46,861 bases of DNA from NCBI RefSeq assembly GCF_003337565.1, contig NZ_QPJL01000027.1, positions 1 to 46,861 on the forward strand, in the 5' to 3' direction. A program made the translations under genes and the position numbers. Below, piece after piece: positions 16,960 through 25,023 of the stretch. The DNA is from Paracoccus lutimaris (lineage in GTDB: Bacteria > Pseudomonadota > Alphaproteobacteria > Rhodobacterales > Rhodobacteraceae). The notes under the pieces are model-generated. The model did no database searches and had not been told where the DNA came from. It saw only the letters and a list, made by a program, of their open reading frames with translations. Positions within the stretch are counted from its first letter, which is position 1; each line of letters opens with the position of its first letter.

Positions 16960-17802
16960 TTATGTCGTTATCCGCTGGCTTGGGTGCCAGAAGGTCAGCC
17001 GTGCCTCGACCAGCGCGACCAGCCCGTAAAAGGCCGATCCGGCAAGGGCCGCGACGACGATCTCGGCCCAGACCAGGGGCAGGTCCAGCTGCCCCACGGC
17101 GGTCGAGATGCGAAAGCCCATGCCACGCGTCGGGCTGCCGAAGAACTCGGCCACGATAGCGCCGATCAGCGCCAGCGTGGTCGAGATTTTCAGCCCGTTG
17201 AAGATGAAGGGCAGCGCGGCGGGCAGCCGCAGCTTCCACAGCGATTGCCAGTAGCCGGCATTCCACGTCGCGATCAGGTCGCGTTGCAGCGCGTCGGTGG
17301 CGGCAAGCCCCGCCAGCGCGTTCACGAGGATGGGGAAGAACACCATCACCACCACGACCGCCGCCTTGGACTGCCAGTCAAAGCCGAACCACATGACCAG
17401 AATCGGCGCGATGCCGACGATGGGCAGGGCGGCGACGAAATTCCCGATCGGCAGCAGCCCGCGTTGCAGAAACGGGCTGCGGTCGATGGCGATGGCGGTG
17501 GCCACGGCCGCCGCCGCCCCGATCAGCCAGCCCGACAGCGCGCCTTTCAGGATGGTCTGCACGAAATCGCCCCAGAGCAACGGCAGGTTGCCGGCAAAGG
17601 CCCGCGCGATCTGCGAGGGCGCGGGCAGGATGACCATGGGCACGGCATAGGCGCGCACGATCATTTCCCACAGGATCAGGACGGTGGCGCCAAAGATCAG
17701 CGCCACCAGCAGCCGCGTGGTGCGGGTGTCGAAACGTGCGAGCCAGGCGTTCAGCCCCAGTGCCGCCAGCCAGACGGCGATGATGGGCAGCGCCGCCGTC
17801 AT
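16960..17802 (-). CDS. ABC transporter permease (pyrimidine-type), second subunit
   Basis: A 280-residue SsuC/TauC-like inner-membrane permease with about six helices and the cytoplasmic EAA-like loop near GLAATDALQRDLIATWNAG and FNGLKISTTLALIGAIVAEF. The ATG at 17802 overlaps the stop of the first permease (ATGA); the longer frame upstream is the shadow of that gene. It would pair with the first permease as a heterodimer energised by the ATPase encoded upstream, importing pyrimidine-related ligands delivered by the NMT1-like protein. Confidence 0.87.
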   Translation of the reverse strand: MTAALPIIAVWLAALGLNAWLARFDTRTTRLLVALIFGATVLILWEMIVRAYAVPMVILPAPSQIARAFAGNLPLLWGDFVQTILKGALSGWLIGAAAAVATAIAIDRSPFLQRGLLPIGNFVAALPIVGIAPILVMWFGFDWQSKAAVVVVMVFFPILVNALAGLAATDALQRDLIATWNAGYWQSLWKLRLPAALPFIFNGLKISTTLALIGAIVAEFFGSPTRGMGFRISTAVGQLDLPLVWAEIVVAALAGSAFYGLVALVEARLTFWHPSQRITT

Positions 17803-18662
17803 CGCGCCAGCCCCATGCGGCGCAGGGTGACGCGCTCGATCCAGCCGACGATCAGCACCAGCGCGGCGGCCAGAGCGGCGGCGGTGAACAGCGCCGCCCA
17901 GATCTGCACGGTCTGGCCGTAATAGCTGCCCGACAAGAGCCGCGCGCCGAGGCCGGCCGTGGCGCCCGCCGGCAGTTCGCCCACGATGGCGCCGACCAGC
18001 GCGGCGGCGATGGCGACCTTGAGGCTGGCGAACAGATAGGGCAGCGCCGAGGGCAGGCGCAGCCGCCAGAAGACCTGCGCGGCCGAGGCATTCCACGACC
18101 GCATCAGGTCAAGCTGCATCGCATCGGGCGTGCGCAGCCCCTTGACCGTGCCCACCAGCACCGGAAAGAAGGTCAGCCATGCCGAGATGACCGCCTTGGG
18201 CAACAGCCCGGTCACGCCGGCACTGGCCAGCACCACGATGACCATGGGCGCGATGGCAAGGATGGGCACCGTCTGGCTGGCGACCGCCCAGGGCATCACC
18301 GACTGGTCCATGGTGCGGCTGTGGACGATCCCCACCGCCAGCAGGATGCCGGTCAGGCTGCCGATGGCAAAGCCCGCCAGCGTCGCCGAAAGCGTGACCC
18401 AAGCGTGCCAGACAAGGCTGCGCTTTGAGGTGATCTTTTGCCCGGCGATGCCGTCCCACAGCCCCTTGGCGACCTGATGCGGCGCGGGCAGGACCGGACG
18501 CTCCTGCGCCATGGTGTCGCCGATCAGGACCGGCAGCGTCGGCGCGATGCCTTCGCGCGCCATCTGCTCTTCGGCCCAGGGCATGTTCAGGCGGATCGCG
18601 GCCCCGTACCAGACGATCACGATGGCCAGCAGGACCGCAAGGACCGGCAGCACCGCATCCAT
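17799..18662 (-). CDS. ABC transporter permease (pyrimidine-type), first subunit
   Basis: A 287-residue permease of the same family. The first helix is MDAVLPVLAVLLAIVIVWYG, a periplasmic stretch of about 70 residues follows, then the core helices with the EAA-like loop around LRTPDAMQLDLMRSWNASAA and FASLKVAIAAALVGAIVGEL. I chose the ATG at 18662 because GAGGGG lies about 9 nt upstream; ATGs at 18683 and 18689 would overlap the ATPase stop and have no Shine-Dalgarno. It sits between the ATPase gene (13 nt away) and the second permease (4-nt overlap). Confidence 0.86.
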   Translation of the reverse strand: MDAVLPVLAVLLAIVIVWYGAAIRLNMPWAEEQMAREGIAPTLPVLIGDTMAQERPVLPAPHQVAKGLWDGIAGQKITSKRSLVWHAWVTLSATLAGFAIGSLTGILLAVGIVHSRTMDQSVMPWAVASQTVPILAIAPMVIVVLASAGVTGLLPKAVISAWLTFFPVLVGTVKGLRTPDAMQLDLMRSWNASAAQVFWRLRLPSALPYLFASLKVAIAAALVGAIVGELPAGATAGLGARLLSGSYYGQTVQIWAALFTAAALAAALVLIVGWIERVTLRRMGLAR

Positions 18663-18675
18663 GGCCCCGCGCCCC

Positions 18676-19470
18676 TCAGTCATAGGCATGGCCCGCGCGC
18701 AGCCCCTCGCGCACGCGATGGGCGATGGCCAGAAATTCGGGCGTGTCGCGGATCTCCAGCGGGCGTTCGCGCGGCAGGGGGCTGTCGATGATGTCGGTGA
18801 TCCGGCCCGGACGCGGCGACATGACGACGATGCGGGTGGACAGAAACACCGCCTCGGGGATGGAATGGGTGACAAAGCCGATGGTCTTGCCGGTCCGCGC
18901 CCAAAGCTCCAGCAGGGCTTCGTTCAGATGGTCGCGCACGATCTCGTCCAGGGCGCCAAAGGGTTCGTCCATCAACAGGATATCGGCGTCGAAGGCCAGT
19001 GCGCGGGCGATGCTGGCGCGCTGCTGCATGCCGCCCGAAAGCTGCCACGGATATTTGCCGCCAAAACCGCCCAGATCGACCAGTTCCAGCACCCTTGCGA
19101 TGCGCTCGGCCCGGTCGGCTTTGGAAAAGCCCATGATCTCGAGCGGCAGCGAGATATTCCCGGCAATCGTCCGCCACGGATAAAGCCCAGGCGCCTGAAA
19201 GACATAGCCATAGGCGCGGGCGCGCCGCGCCGCGTCGGCGGTCATGCCATTGACCGAAAGCGTGCCGCCGGTCGGGGTTTCCAGCGCGGCGATGGTGCGC
19301 AGAAAGGTGGTCTTGCCGCAGCCCGAAGGCCCGATGAAGCTGACGAAATCGCCCTGATTGATGGTCAGGTCCACGCCCTTCAGCGCATGGACCGGGCCAT
19401 CGGCGGTCTGGAATGTCAGATCGACGCCTTGGGCGGTGATGACCGGGGCAGCGCCCCCGCGAGACTGCAT
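18676..19470 (-). CDS. ABC transporter ATP-binding protein (pyrimidine-type)
   Basis: A 264-residue ATPase of the SsuB/TauB class. Walker A is GPSGCGKTT, the Q loop FQAPGLYPW, the signature LSGGMQQR and Walker B ILLMDEPFGALD, with the switch histidine in FVTHSIPEAV. Two copies would drive the adjacent permease pair. Its start codon follows the SDR stop directly (19471), so the genes are read as one operon. The order ATPase-permease-permease-binding protein is complete, making this a self-contained importer. Confidence 0.94.
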   Translation of the reverse strand: MQSRGGAAPVITAQGVDLTFQTADGPVHALKGVDLTINQGDFVSFIGPSGCGKTTFLRTIAALETPTGGTLSVNGMTADAARRARAYGYVFQAPGLYPWRTIAGNISLPLEIMGFSKADRAERIARVLELVDLGGFGGKYPWQLSGGMQQRASIARALAFDADILLMDEPFGALDEIVRDHLNEALLELWARTGKTIGFVTHSIPEAVFLSTRIVVMSPRPGRITDIIDSPLPRERPLEIRDTPEFLAIAHRVREGLRAGHAYD

Positions 19471-20166
19471 TCAAACCCCTCTCATCAGGCCGCCATCGAC
19501 CTTGATATTCTGCCCGGTGATATAGCCGGCCCCCTCCGACAGCAGAAAGGCGACGGTCCGGGCAATCTCGTCGACGGTGCCATAGCGCTTCATGGGCACC
19601 ATCTCGGACCGCGCGTCCTGCTTGGGCAGGCTGTCGATCCAGCCCGGCAGGACATTGTTCATGCGGATGTTGCGCGCGGCATATTCGTCGGCAAACAGCT
19701 TGGTATAGGCCGCCAACCCCGCCCGAGCGACGGCCGAGGTCGGGAACATTGCCGCAGGCTCGAAGGCCCAGGCGGTCGAGATATTGACGATCGCCCCGCC
19801 GCCCTGACGCTCCATGACGGGCACCACAAGCCGGACGGCGCGGGCGACATTGAGGAAATAGACATCGAAGCCGCGATGCCAATCCTCGTCGGTCAATTCC
19901 AGCAGCGGCGCCCGTGGCCCATGCCCGGCGGAATTGACCAGAGCGTCCACCCGCCCCCAACGTTCCAGCGCCAGATCGACCAGGCGCGAGATATCTTCCG
20001 CGTTCGCGTTGCTGCCGGTGACCCCGACGCCGCCCAGATCCCGCGCCAGCGCCTCGCCCTTGCCGGATGAGGACAGGATTCCCACCGAGAACCCGTCCTG
20101 CGCCAGCGCGCGCGCCGCACCCGCGCCCATGCCGGACCCGCCACCGATGATCAGCGCAACCTTCAC
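19471..20166 (-). CDS. SDR-fold protein lacking the catalytic Tyr-Lys pair
   Basis: A 231-residue short-chain dehydrogenase/reductase fold protein. The Rossmann glycine motif GGGSGMGAG (residues 8-16), NSAG (78-81), IVNIS (126-130) and RMNNVLPGW are present. At the place of the catalytic YxxxK, however, the sequence is SAVAR (144-148) directly before AGLAA, so Tyr and Lys are replaced by Ser and Arg. Classical hydride transfer chemistry is therefore doubtful. It lies between dihydropyrimidinase (1-nt gap) and the ABC ATPase, strictly inside the pyrimidine operon, which argues for a role there, perhaps ligand binding or an altered reaction. No specific function can be named. Confidence 0.85.
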   Translation of the reverse strand: MKVALIIGGGSGMGAGAARALAQDGFSVGILSSSGKGEALARDLGGVGVTGSNANAEDISRLVDLALERWGRVDALVNSAGHGPRAPLLELTDEDWHRGFDVYFLNVARAVRLVVPVMERQGGGAIVNISTAWAFEPAAMFPTSAVARAGLAAYTKLFADEYAARNIRMNNVLPGWIDSLPKQDARSEMVPMKRYGTVDEIARTVAFLLSEGAGYITGQNIKVDGGLMRGV

Positions 20167-20167
20167 G

Positions 20168-21619
20168 TCACACCCCCGTTGCCGGAATCCCGGACCGCGC
20201 GACCGGCCTTGGCGCGGTCAGTTCCTTCCAGGCCGACAGCGCCCGGTTCACCGTGCCGCGCGGCTCGCGCGCGACGAACTCGCCATGGCCCTCATGGCTG
20301 TCGATCTTGCCTTCGGTCACCGCGACCACGCCGCGGGTCAGGGTATAGCGCGGCAGGCCCTTGACCTTTTGCCCCTCGAAGACGTTGTAGTCGATGGCGC
20401 TTTGCTGCGTGCCGGCGCTGATGGTTTTCTCCGCCTCGGGGTCCCAGACCACCAGATCGGCGTCGCTGCCAACCAGCACCGCGCCCTTTTTCGGATACAT
20501 GTTCAGGATCTTGGCGATATTGGTCGAGGTCACGGCGACGAATTCATTGGGCGTCAGCCGCCCGGTATTCACCCCATGCGTCCACAGCATCGGCAGCCGG
20601 TCCTCCAGCCCGCCAGTGCCGTTCGGGATCTTGGTGAAGTCGCCGATGCCGGTGCGCTTCTGCTGGGTGGTGAACGCGCAATGATCGGTCGCCACCACCG
20701 ACAGGCTGCCCGATTGCAGCCCGGCCCAGAGGCTGTCCTGATGCAGCTTGTTGCGGAACGGGGGCGACATGACGCGCCGCGCCGCATGATCCCAGTCGGG
20801 GTTGAAATATTCGGACTCGTCCAGTGTCAGATGCTGGATCAGCGGCTCGCCCCAGACGCGCTTGCCCTGCGCGCGGGCGCGGCGGATCGCCTCGTGACTG
20901 TCCTCACAGGAAGTATGGACGACATAAAGCGGCACGCCGGCCATATCGGCCACCATGATGGCGCGGTTGGTGGCCTCGCCCTCGACCTGAGGCGGACGGC
21001 TGTAAGCATGGGCTTCGGGACCGGTATTCCCCTCGGCCAAGAGCCGCGCCGAAAGCTCGGCCACGACATCGCCATTCTCGGCATGGACCAGTGCGATCCC
21101 GCCCAGATCGCCGACCCGGCGGAAAGACGCGAACAACTCGTCGTCATTCACCATCAACGCGCCCTTATAGGCCATGAAATGCTTGAAGCTGGTGATGCCG
21201 CGCTTGACCACCGCCTCCATCTCGTCAAAGACCTGCTGGCCCCACCATGTGATCGCCATATGATAGGAATAGTCGCAATGGGCGCGCGAGACCTTGTTGT
21301 CCCACATCTGCAGCGCATCCAAGAGCCCCTGCTGCGGCGAGGGCAGGGCGAAATCCACCACCATCGTCGTCCCGCCCGCCAATGCCGCCCGCGTCCCGGA
21401 TTCAAAATCGTCGGCGGAATAGGTGCCCATGAAGGGCATCTCCAGATGCGTATGCGGATCGATCCCGCCCGGCATGACATAGCAGCCGGTCGCATCCAGC
21501 ACCTTGTCGCCGCTCAAGCCCTGACTGATGGCCGCAATCCGCCCGCCCTCGATCAGCACGTCCGCCTTATAGGTCAGATCGGCGGTAACGATAGTGCCAT
21601 TCCTGATGACCGTGCTCAT
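20168..21619 (-). CDS. hydA: Dihydropyrimidinase
   Basis: A 483-residue amidohydrolase that opens 5,6-dihydrouracil or dihydrothymine to N-carbamoyl-beta-amino acids (also hydantoins). Binuclear-metal features are visible: GGIDPHTHLEMPFMG, the carboxylated lysine in ITSFKHFMAYKG, the histidines in ALVHAENG and LYVVHTSCEDS, and the aspartate in VVATDHCAF. The length is typical. I chose the second ATG (21619): GAAGGGG lies 6 nt upstream, whereas the ATG at 21625 is too close to it. It is the second gene of the operon after the amidase, and it supplies the middle step of the reductive pathway, between PreTA and the ureidopropionase. Confidence 0.95.
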   Translation of the reverse strand: MSTVIRNGTIVTADLTYKADVLIEGGRIAAISQGLSGDKVLDATGCYVMPGGIDPHTHLEMPFMGTYSADDFESGTRAALAGGTTMVVDFALPSPQQGLLDALQMWDNKVSRAHCDYSYHMAITWWGQQVFDEMEAVVKRGITSFKHFMAYKGALMVNDDELFASFRRVGDLGGIALVHAENGDVVAELSARLLAEGNTGPEAHAYSRPPQVEGEATNRAIMVADMAGVPLYVVHTSCEDSHEAIRRARAQGKRVWGEPLIQHLTLDESEYFNPDWDHAARRVMSPPFRNKLHQDSLWAGLQSGSLSVVATDHCAFTTQQKRTGIGDFTKIPNGTGGLEDRLPMLWTHGVNTGRLTPNEFVAVTSTNIAKILNMYPKKGAVLVGSDADLVVWDPEAEKTISAGTQQSAIDYNVFEGQKVKGLPRYTLTRGVVAVTEGKIDSHEGHGEFVAREPRGTVNRALSAWKELTAPRPVARSGIPATGV

Positions 21620-21657
21620 GCCCATCCCCTTCTTTCATGTCCAAATATCCCGGGGGT

Positions 21658-21676
21658 CCGGGGGCAGAGCCCCCGG
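21658..21676. repeat. REP-like GC-rich hairpin between hyuC and hydA
   Basis: A perfect 8-bp palindrome, CCGGGGGC and GCCCCCGG with an AGA loop, is preceded by ATATCCCGGGGGT. From memory this looks like an abundant intergenic hairpin of Rhodobacteraceae genomes. It separates the amidase and dihydropyrimidinase genes and could lower read-through or protect the mRNA end. No second copy was noticed in this window. Confidence 0.5.
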
Positions 21677-21688
21677 CTTCCGTCCGCG

Positions 21689-22933
21689 TCAGCGGACAAT
21701 TTCCGCCACCTCCAGCACCGAATGCAGCAGCACATCCGCGCCCGCCGCTGCCCATTCGGGCGAAATCTCCTCGGCCTCGTTATGCGACAGCCCGTCCACG
21801 CAGGGGCACATGATCATCACCGTCGGCGCCACGCGGTTGATCCAGCAGGCATCGTGCCCGGCGCCCGAGACGATGTTCATGTGGCTGTAACCCAGATGCT
21901 CGGCCGCACCGCGCACCACCTCGACCAGCGCCGGATCGAAGGTCACCGGGTCGAAATGGCCGACCGGCTCGATCTCGATGCCAAGGCCCAGCTCGGCGGC
22001 GATCTTGGGCGCCTCGGCCTCGAGCCGGGCGCGCATCGCGGTCAGCTTTTCCAGATCTGGGCTGCGGAAATCGACGGTAAAGACCGCCCGGCCCGGGATC
22101 ACATTGCGCGAATTGGGCCAGACATTGGCCTGCCCGACTGCGCCCACGGCATTGGGCTGGTGATCCATGGCGATCCGATGCACCGCCTCGATGATCCGCG
22201 CCATGCCGAGCCCCGCATTCACCCGCATGTTCATCGGGGTCGAGCCGGTATGTGCCTCCTTGCCGGTCAGCGTGACCTGCAGCCACCACAGACCCTGACC
22301 ATGGGTCACGACCCCGATTTCCTTGCCCTCGGCCTCAAGGATCGGGCCCTGCTCGATGTGATATTCGAACATCGCATGCATGGGACGACGGCCGACATCC
22401 TCCGTCCCGCGCCAGCCGATGCGGTCCAGCTCATCGCCAAAGCGCTTGCCTTCGGCATCCTCGCGCGAGTTGGCATAGTCCTCGTCATGCACACCGGCAT
22501 AGACACCACTGGCCAGCATGGCGGGTGCGAACCGCGCGCCTTCCTCATTGGTCCAGTTCACTACCACGATCGGACGCCGGGTGCGAATCCCCATGTCGCG
22601 GATGGCGCGCACCACCTCAAGGCCCGAAAGCACCCCGAGCACGCCGTCGAACTTGCCGCCGGTGGGCTGGGTGTCCAGATGGCTGCCGATATAGACCGGG
22701 GCCAGATCCGGCTCGGCCCCCTCATGGCGCATGAACATGTTGCCCATGCGGTCAAGCCCCATGGTCATACCGGCATCCTCGGACCAGCGCTGGAACAGGG
22801 CGCGGCCTTCGGCATCGGCATCGGTCAGGGTCTGGCGGTTATTGCCGCCGGCGATGCCGGGGCCGATCTGCGCCATCTCCATCAGGCTGTCCCAGAGCCG
22901 CGCGCCATCGATCCTGAAATTGTCCCGGTCCAT
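21689..22933 (-). CDS. Beta-ureidopropionase-type Zn-dependent amidase (M20 family)
   Basis: A 414-residue amidase of the hydantoinase/carbamoylase (M20/ArgE-like) family. Metal and catalytic motifs: YIGSHLDTQPTGGKFDGVLG, NWTNEEGARFAPAM, HIEQGPILE and, near the end, SGAGHDACW and GLSHNEAE. It would hydrolyse N-carbamoyl-beta-alanine to beta-alanine, CO2 and ammonia, the last step of reductive pyrimidine breakdown; allantoate or N-carbamoyl amino acids are alternative substrates for the family. It is the first gene of the minus-strand operon and diverges from rutR, with a 102-bp region between them. The context makes the pyrimidine role the best reading. Confidence 0.9.
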   Translation of the reverse strand: MDRDNFRIDGARLWDSLMEMAQIGPGIAGGNNRQTLTDADAEGRALFQRWSEDAGMTMGLDRMGNMFMRHEGAEPDLAPVYIGSHLDTQPTGGKFDGVLGVLSGLEVVRAIRDMGIRTRRPIVVVNWTNEEGARFAPAMLASGVYAGVHDEDYANSREDAEGKRFGDELDRIGWRGTEDVGRRPMHAMFEYHIEQGPILEAEGKEIGVVTHGQGLWWLQVTLTGKEAHTGSTPMNMRVNAGLGMARIIEAVHRIAMDHQPNAVGAVGQANVWPNSRNVIPGRAVFTVDFRSPDLEKLTAMRARLEAEAPKIAAELGLGIEIEPVGHFDPVTFDPALVEVVRGAAEHLGYSHMNIVSGAGHDACWINRVAPTVMIMCPCVDGLSHNEAEEISPEWAAAGADVLLHSVLEVAEIVR

Positions 22934-22975
22934 CTGCCTTTACCTCCGATTGCGGGCGCGCGCCGAACAGGGCTT

Positions 22976-23012
22976 TGACCATGCCCACGGCTTCACGCTA
23001 TTTCCGGTCAAG
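22976..23012. promoter_or_regulatory. rutR-amidase divergent control region with inverted half-sites
   Basis: The 102-bp gap between the divergent genes contains TTGACC (22976-22981) and its reverse complement GGTCAA (23007-23012), 31 bp apart centre to centre, about three helical turns. TTGACC resembles half of the E. coli RutR site. It could also be a -35 box with a TATTT-type -10 about 17 bp downstream for rutR. The evidence is a pattern match only. Confidence 0.35.
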
Positions 23013-23035
23013 GACTTGTCAAGGTAACGATTCAT

Positions 23036-23647
23036 ATGACCACGCCCATTCCGCAAAGCCGCATCCGCCAGCGCAATACCAAGGCGATCCTTGCCGCCGC
23101 ACTGGATGTTTTCGCGGCACAGGGTTTTCGGGGCGCGACGCTGGACCAGATCGCGGCGGCCGCGAACCTGTCCAAGCCGAACCTGCTTTACTATTTCCCG
23201 TCGAAAGAGGCGGTCTATCTGGCGCTTCTGGATTCGCTTTTGCAGGACTGGCTGAAGCCCCTGCACGCCATCGATCCCGAGGGCGAGCCGGTCGAGGAGC
23301 TGCTGGCCTATATCCGCAGCAAGCTGAAGATGAGCCGCAGCCATGCCCGCGAAAGCCGCCTTTTCGCCGGCGAGGTGCTGGCTGGCGCCCCCCATATCAG
23401 CGCCGTCCTCAAGGGGCCTCTGCGGGCGCTGGTCAATGAAAAGGCGGCGCTGATCGCGGGCTGGATGGCCGAGGGGCGGCTTGCGCCCAGCGACCCCCAT
23501 CACCTGATCTTTTCGATCTGGGCGCTGACCCAGCATTATGCCGATTTCGCGCCGCAGGTGCGGGCGGTTCTGGGCCGGGGCCGCAACCCGGTCAACGAAG
23601 GCCTGCATTTCGCCGAGATCCTGTACCGGCGCATGCTGACCCCCTGA
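23036..23647 (+). CDS. rutR: TetR-family pyrimidine regulator RutR
   Basis: A 203-residue TetR regulator. The N-terminal helix-turn-helix (residues about 12-60: RNTKAILAAALDVFAAQGF, IAAAANLSKPNLLYYFPSKE) is followed by the YcdC/RutR C-terminal domain (FSIWALTQHYADFAPQV). E. coli RutR is released from DNA by uracil or thymine and controls pyrimidine genes. Here it lies between two divergent parts of a pyrimidine degradation locus, which supports the same role. It is transcribed divergently from the amidase operon and converges with preA across a GC-rich hairpin at 23683-23702. Confidence 0.9.
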   Translation: MTTPIPQSRIRQRNTKAILAAALDVFAAQGFRGATLDQIAAAANLSKPNLLYYFPSKEAVYLALLDSLLQDWLKPLHAIDPEGEPVEELLAYIRSKLKMSRSHARESRLFAGEVLAGAPHISAVLKGPLRALVNEKAALIAGWMAEGRLAPSDPHHLIFSIWALTQHYADFAPQVRAVLGRGRNPVNEGLHFAEILYRRMLTP

Positions 23648-23682
23648 GTCCTGTCCCGCCGATCCCGGCCTCCCCGATTGCC

Positions 23683-23702
23683 GACCCCGTGAGGGCGGGG
23701 TC
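23683..23702. terminator. Convergent hairpin between rutR and preA
   Basis: GACCCCG pairs with CGGGGTC across a 6-nt loop (7-bp stem) in the 77-bp gap between convergent rutR and preA. There is no strong U-run on either strand, so this is a possible shared terminator. Confidence 0.4.
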
Positions 23703-23724
23703 GCAGACTGGACCCCGGCCATGC

Positions 23725-25023
23725 TCATTCCGCAGCTTTCGCCATCGGGTTGTTGGGATGCGTCGTCCAGTTGGCGAAGGTTTCGATCTTGCGACCGGTG
23801 CGCGGATCGGTCGTGCCGGGCACCAGTTCGCGCATGGTGATGCAGTCCTCGACAGGGCAGACATCGATGCACAGGTTGCAGGCCACGCATTCGTCGTCCT
23901 TGACCTCGAAGACGCGGCCGGGAAGCATGGCGATGGCCTGATGGCTGGTATCCTCGCAGGCGGCATAGCAGCGGCCGCATTTGATGCACAGCCCGGGGTC
24001 GATCTGCGCCTTGGTGGTATAGTTCAGGTTCAGGAACTGCCAGTCGGTGACATTGGGAACCGCGCGCCCGATCAGGTCGGAAAGCGCCATACCCTTGTCG
24101 TCCAGATACTCACCCAGCCCCGAGATCATTTCCTGCACGACCTTGAAGCCATAGGTCATCGCCGCCGTGCAGACCTGCACATTGCCCGCCCCCAGCGCCA
24201 GGAATTCGGCCGCGTCGCGCCATGTGGTGACGCCGCCGATGCCGCTGATCGGCAGGCCGCGCGTGGCCGGGCTGCGGGCGATCTCGGCCACCATGTTCAG
24301 GGCGATGGGCTTGACTGCCGGGCCGCAATAGCCGCCATGCGCGCCCTTGCCGTCGATGGTCGGCTGCGGTGCGTAGAGGTCCAGATCGACCGAGGTGATC
24401 GAGTTGATGGTGTTGATCAGGCTGACCGCATCGGCGCCGCCGCGTTTCGCGGCCTCGGCGGGTTTCCTGACATCGGTGATATTGGGGGTCAGCTTCACGA
24501 TACAGGGCATGCGACTGTATTGCTTGACCCAGCGGGTCACCATCTCGATATATTCCGGCACCTGACCGACGGCGCTGCCCATGCCGCGTTCGCTCATGCC
24601 ATGGGGGCAGCCGAAATTCAGCTCGACTCCATCGGCGCCGGTATCCTCGATGGCGGCAAGGATGGATTTCCAGCTGTCCTCGTCGCAGGGGACCATCAGG
24701 CTGATGACCAGCGCCCGGTCGGGCCAGTCGCGCTTGACCTGCTTGATCTCGCGCAGGTTCACCTCCAGCGGACGGTCGGTGATCAGCTCGATATTGTTCA
24801 GCCCCAGGACCCGGCGGTCGGCGCCGTGGATGACGCCGTAGCGCGGGCCGTTGACGTTGACGACCGGCGGCCCCTCCATGCCAAGGGTCTTCCACACGAC
24901 GCCGCCCCAGCCCGCCTCATAGGCGCGGCGGACGTTGTATTCCTTGTCCGTGGGCGGGGCCGAGGCCAGCCAGAACGGGTTCGGGGACTTGATCCCGATG
25001 AAATTTGAACGCAGGTCAGCCAT
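23725..25023 (-). CDS. preA: Dihydropyrimidine dehydrogenase subunit PreA
   Basis: A 432-residue FMN and iron-sulfur subunit of NAD-dependent dihydropyrimidine dehydrogenase, which reduces uracil and thymine to the dihydro forms. The TIM-barrel part begins NFIGIKSPNPFWLASAPPT and carries the active-site cysteine loop ELNFGCPHGMSERGMG. Two C-terminal 4Fe-4S clusters are at CIKCGRCYAACED and CVACNLCIDVCPVEDC. Its start lies 8 nt inside the end of preT, so PreT and PreA are co-translated as a pair. With the dihydropyrimidinase and amidase encoded across rutR it completes the reductive route to beta-alanine. Confidence 0.96.
   Translation of the reverse strand: MADLRSNFIGIKSPNPFWLASAPPTDKEYNVRRAYEAGWGGVVWKTLGMEGPPVVNVNGPRYGVIHGADRRVLGLNNIELITDRPLEVNLREIKQVKRDWPDRALVISLMVPCDEDSWKSILAAIEDTGADGVELNFGCPHGMSERGMGSAVGQVPEYIEMVTRWVKQYSRMPCIVKLTPNITDVRKPAEAAKRGGADAVSLINTINSITSVDLDLYAPQPTIDGKGAHGGYCGPAVKPIALNMVAEIARSPATRGLPISGIGGVTTWRDAAEFLALGAGNVQVCTAAMTYGFKVVQEMISGLGEYLDDKGMALSDLIGRAVPNVTDWQFLNLNYTTKAQIDPGLCIKCGRCYAACEDTSHQAIAMLPGRVFEVKDDECVACNLCIDVCPVEDCITMRELVPGTTDPRTGRKIETFANWTTHPNNPMAKAAE

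Noticed and set aside
19934..22978. 1014-residue plus-strand frame
   Set aside because: It is antisense to the SDR, dihydropyrimidinase and amidase genes and has no recognisable domain.
22934..23035. Thiamin-type riboswitch for the NMT1-like transporter
   Set aside because: The 102-bp divergent gap has none of the TPP-riboswitch core (CTGAGA, ACCTGATCTGG); pyrimidine control by RutR explains the context better.
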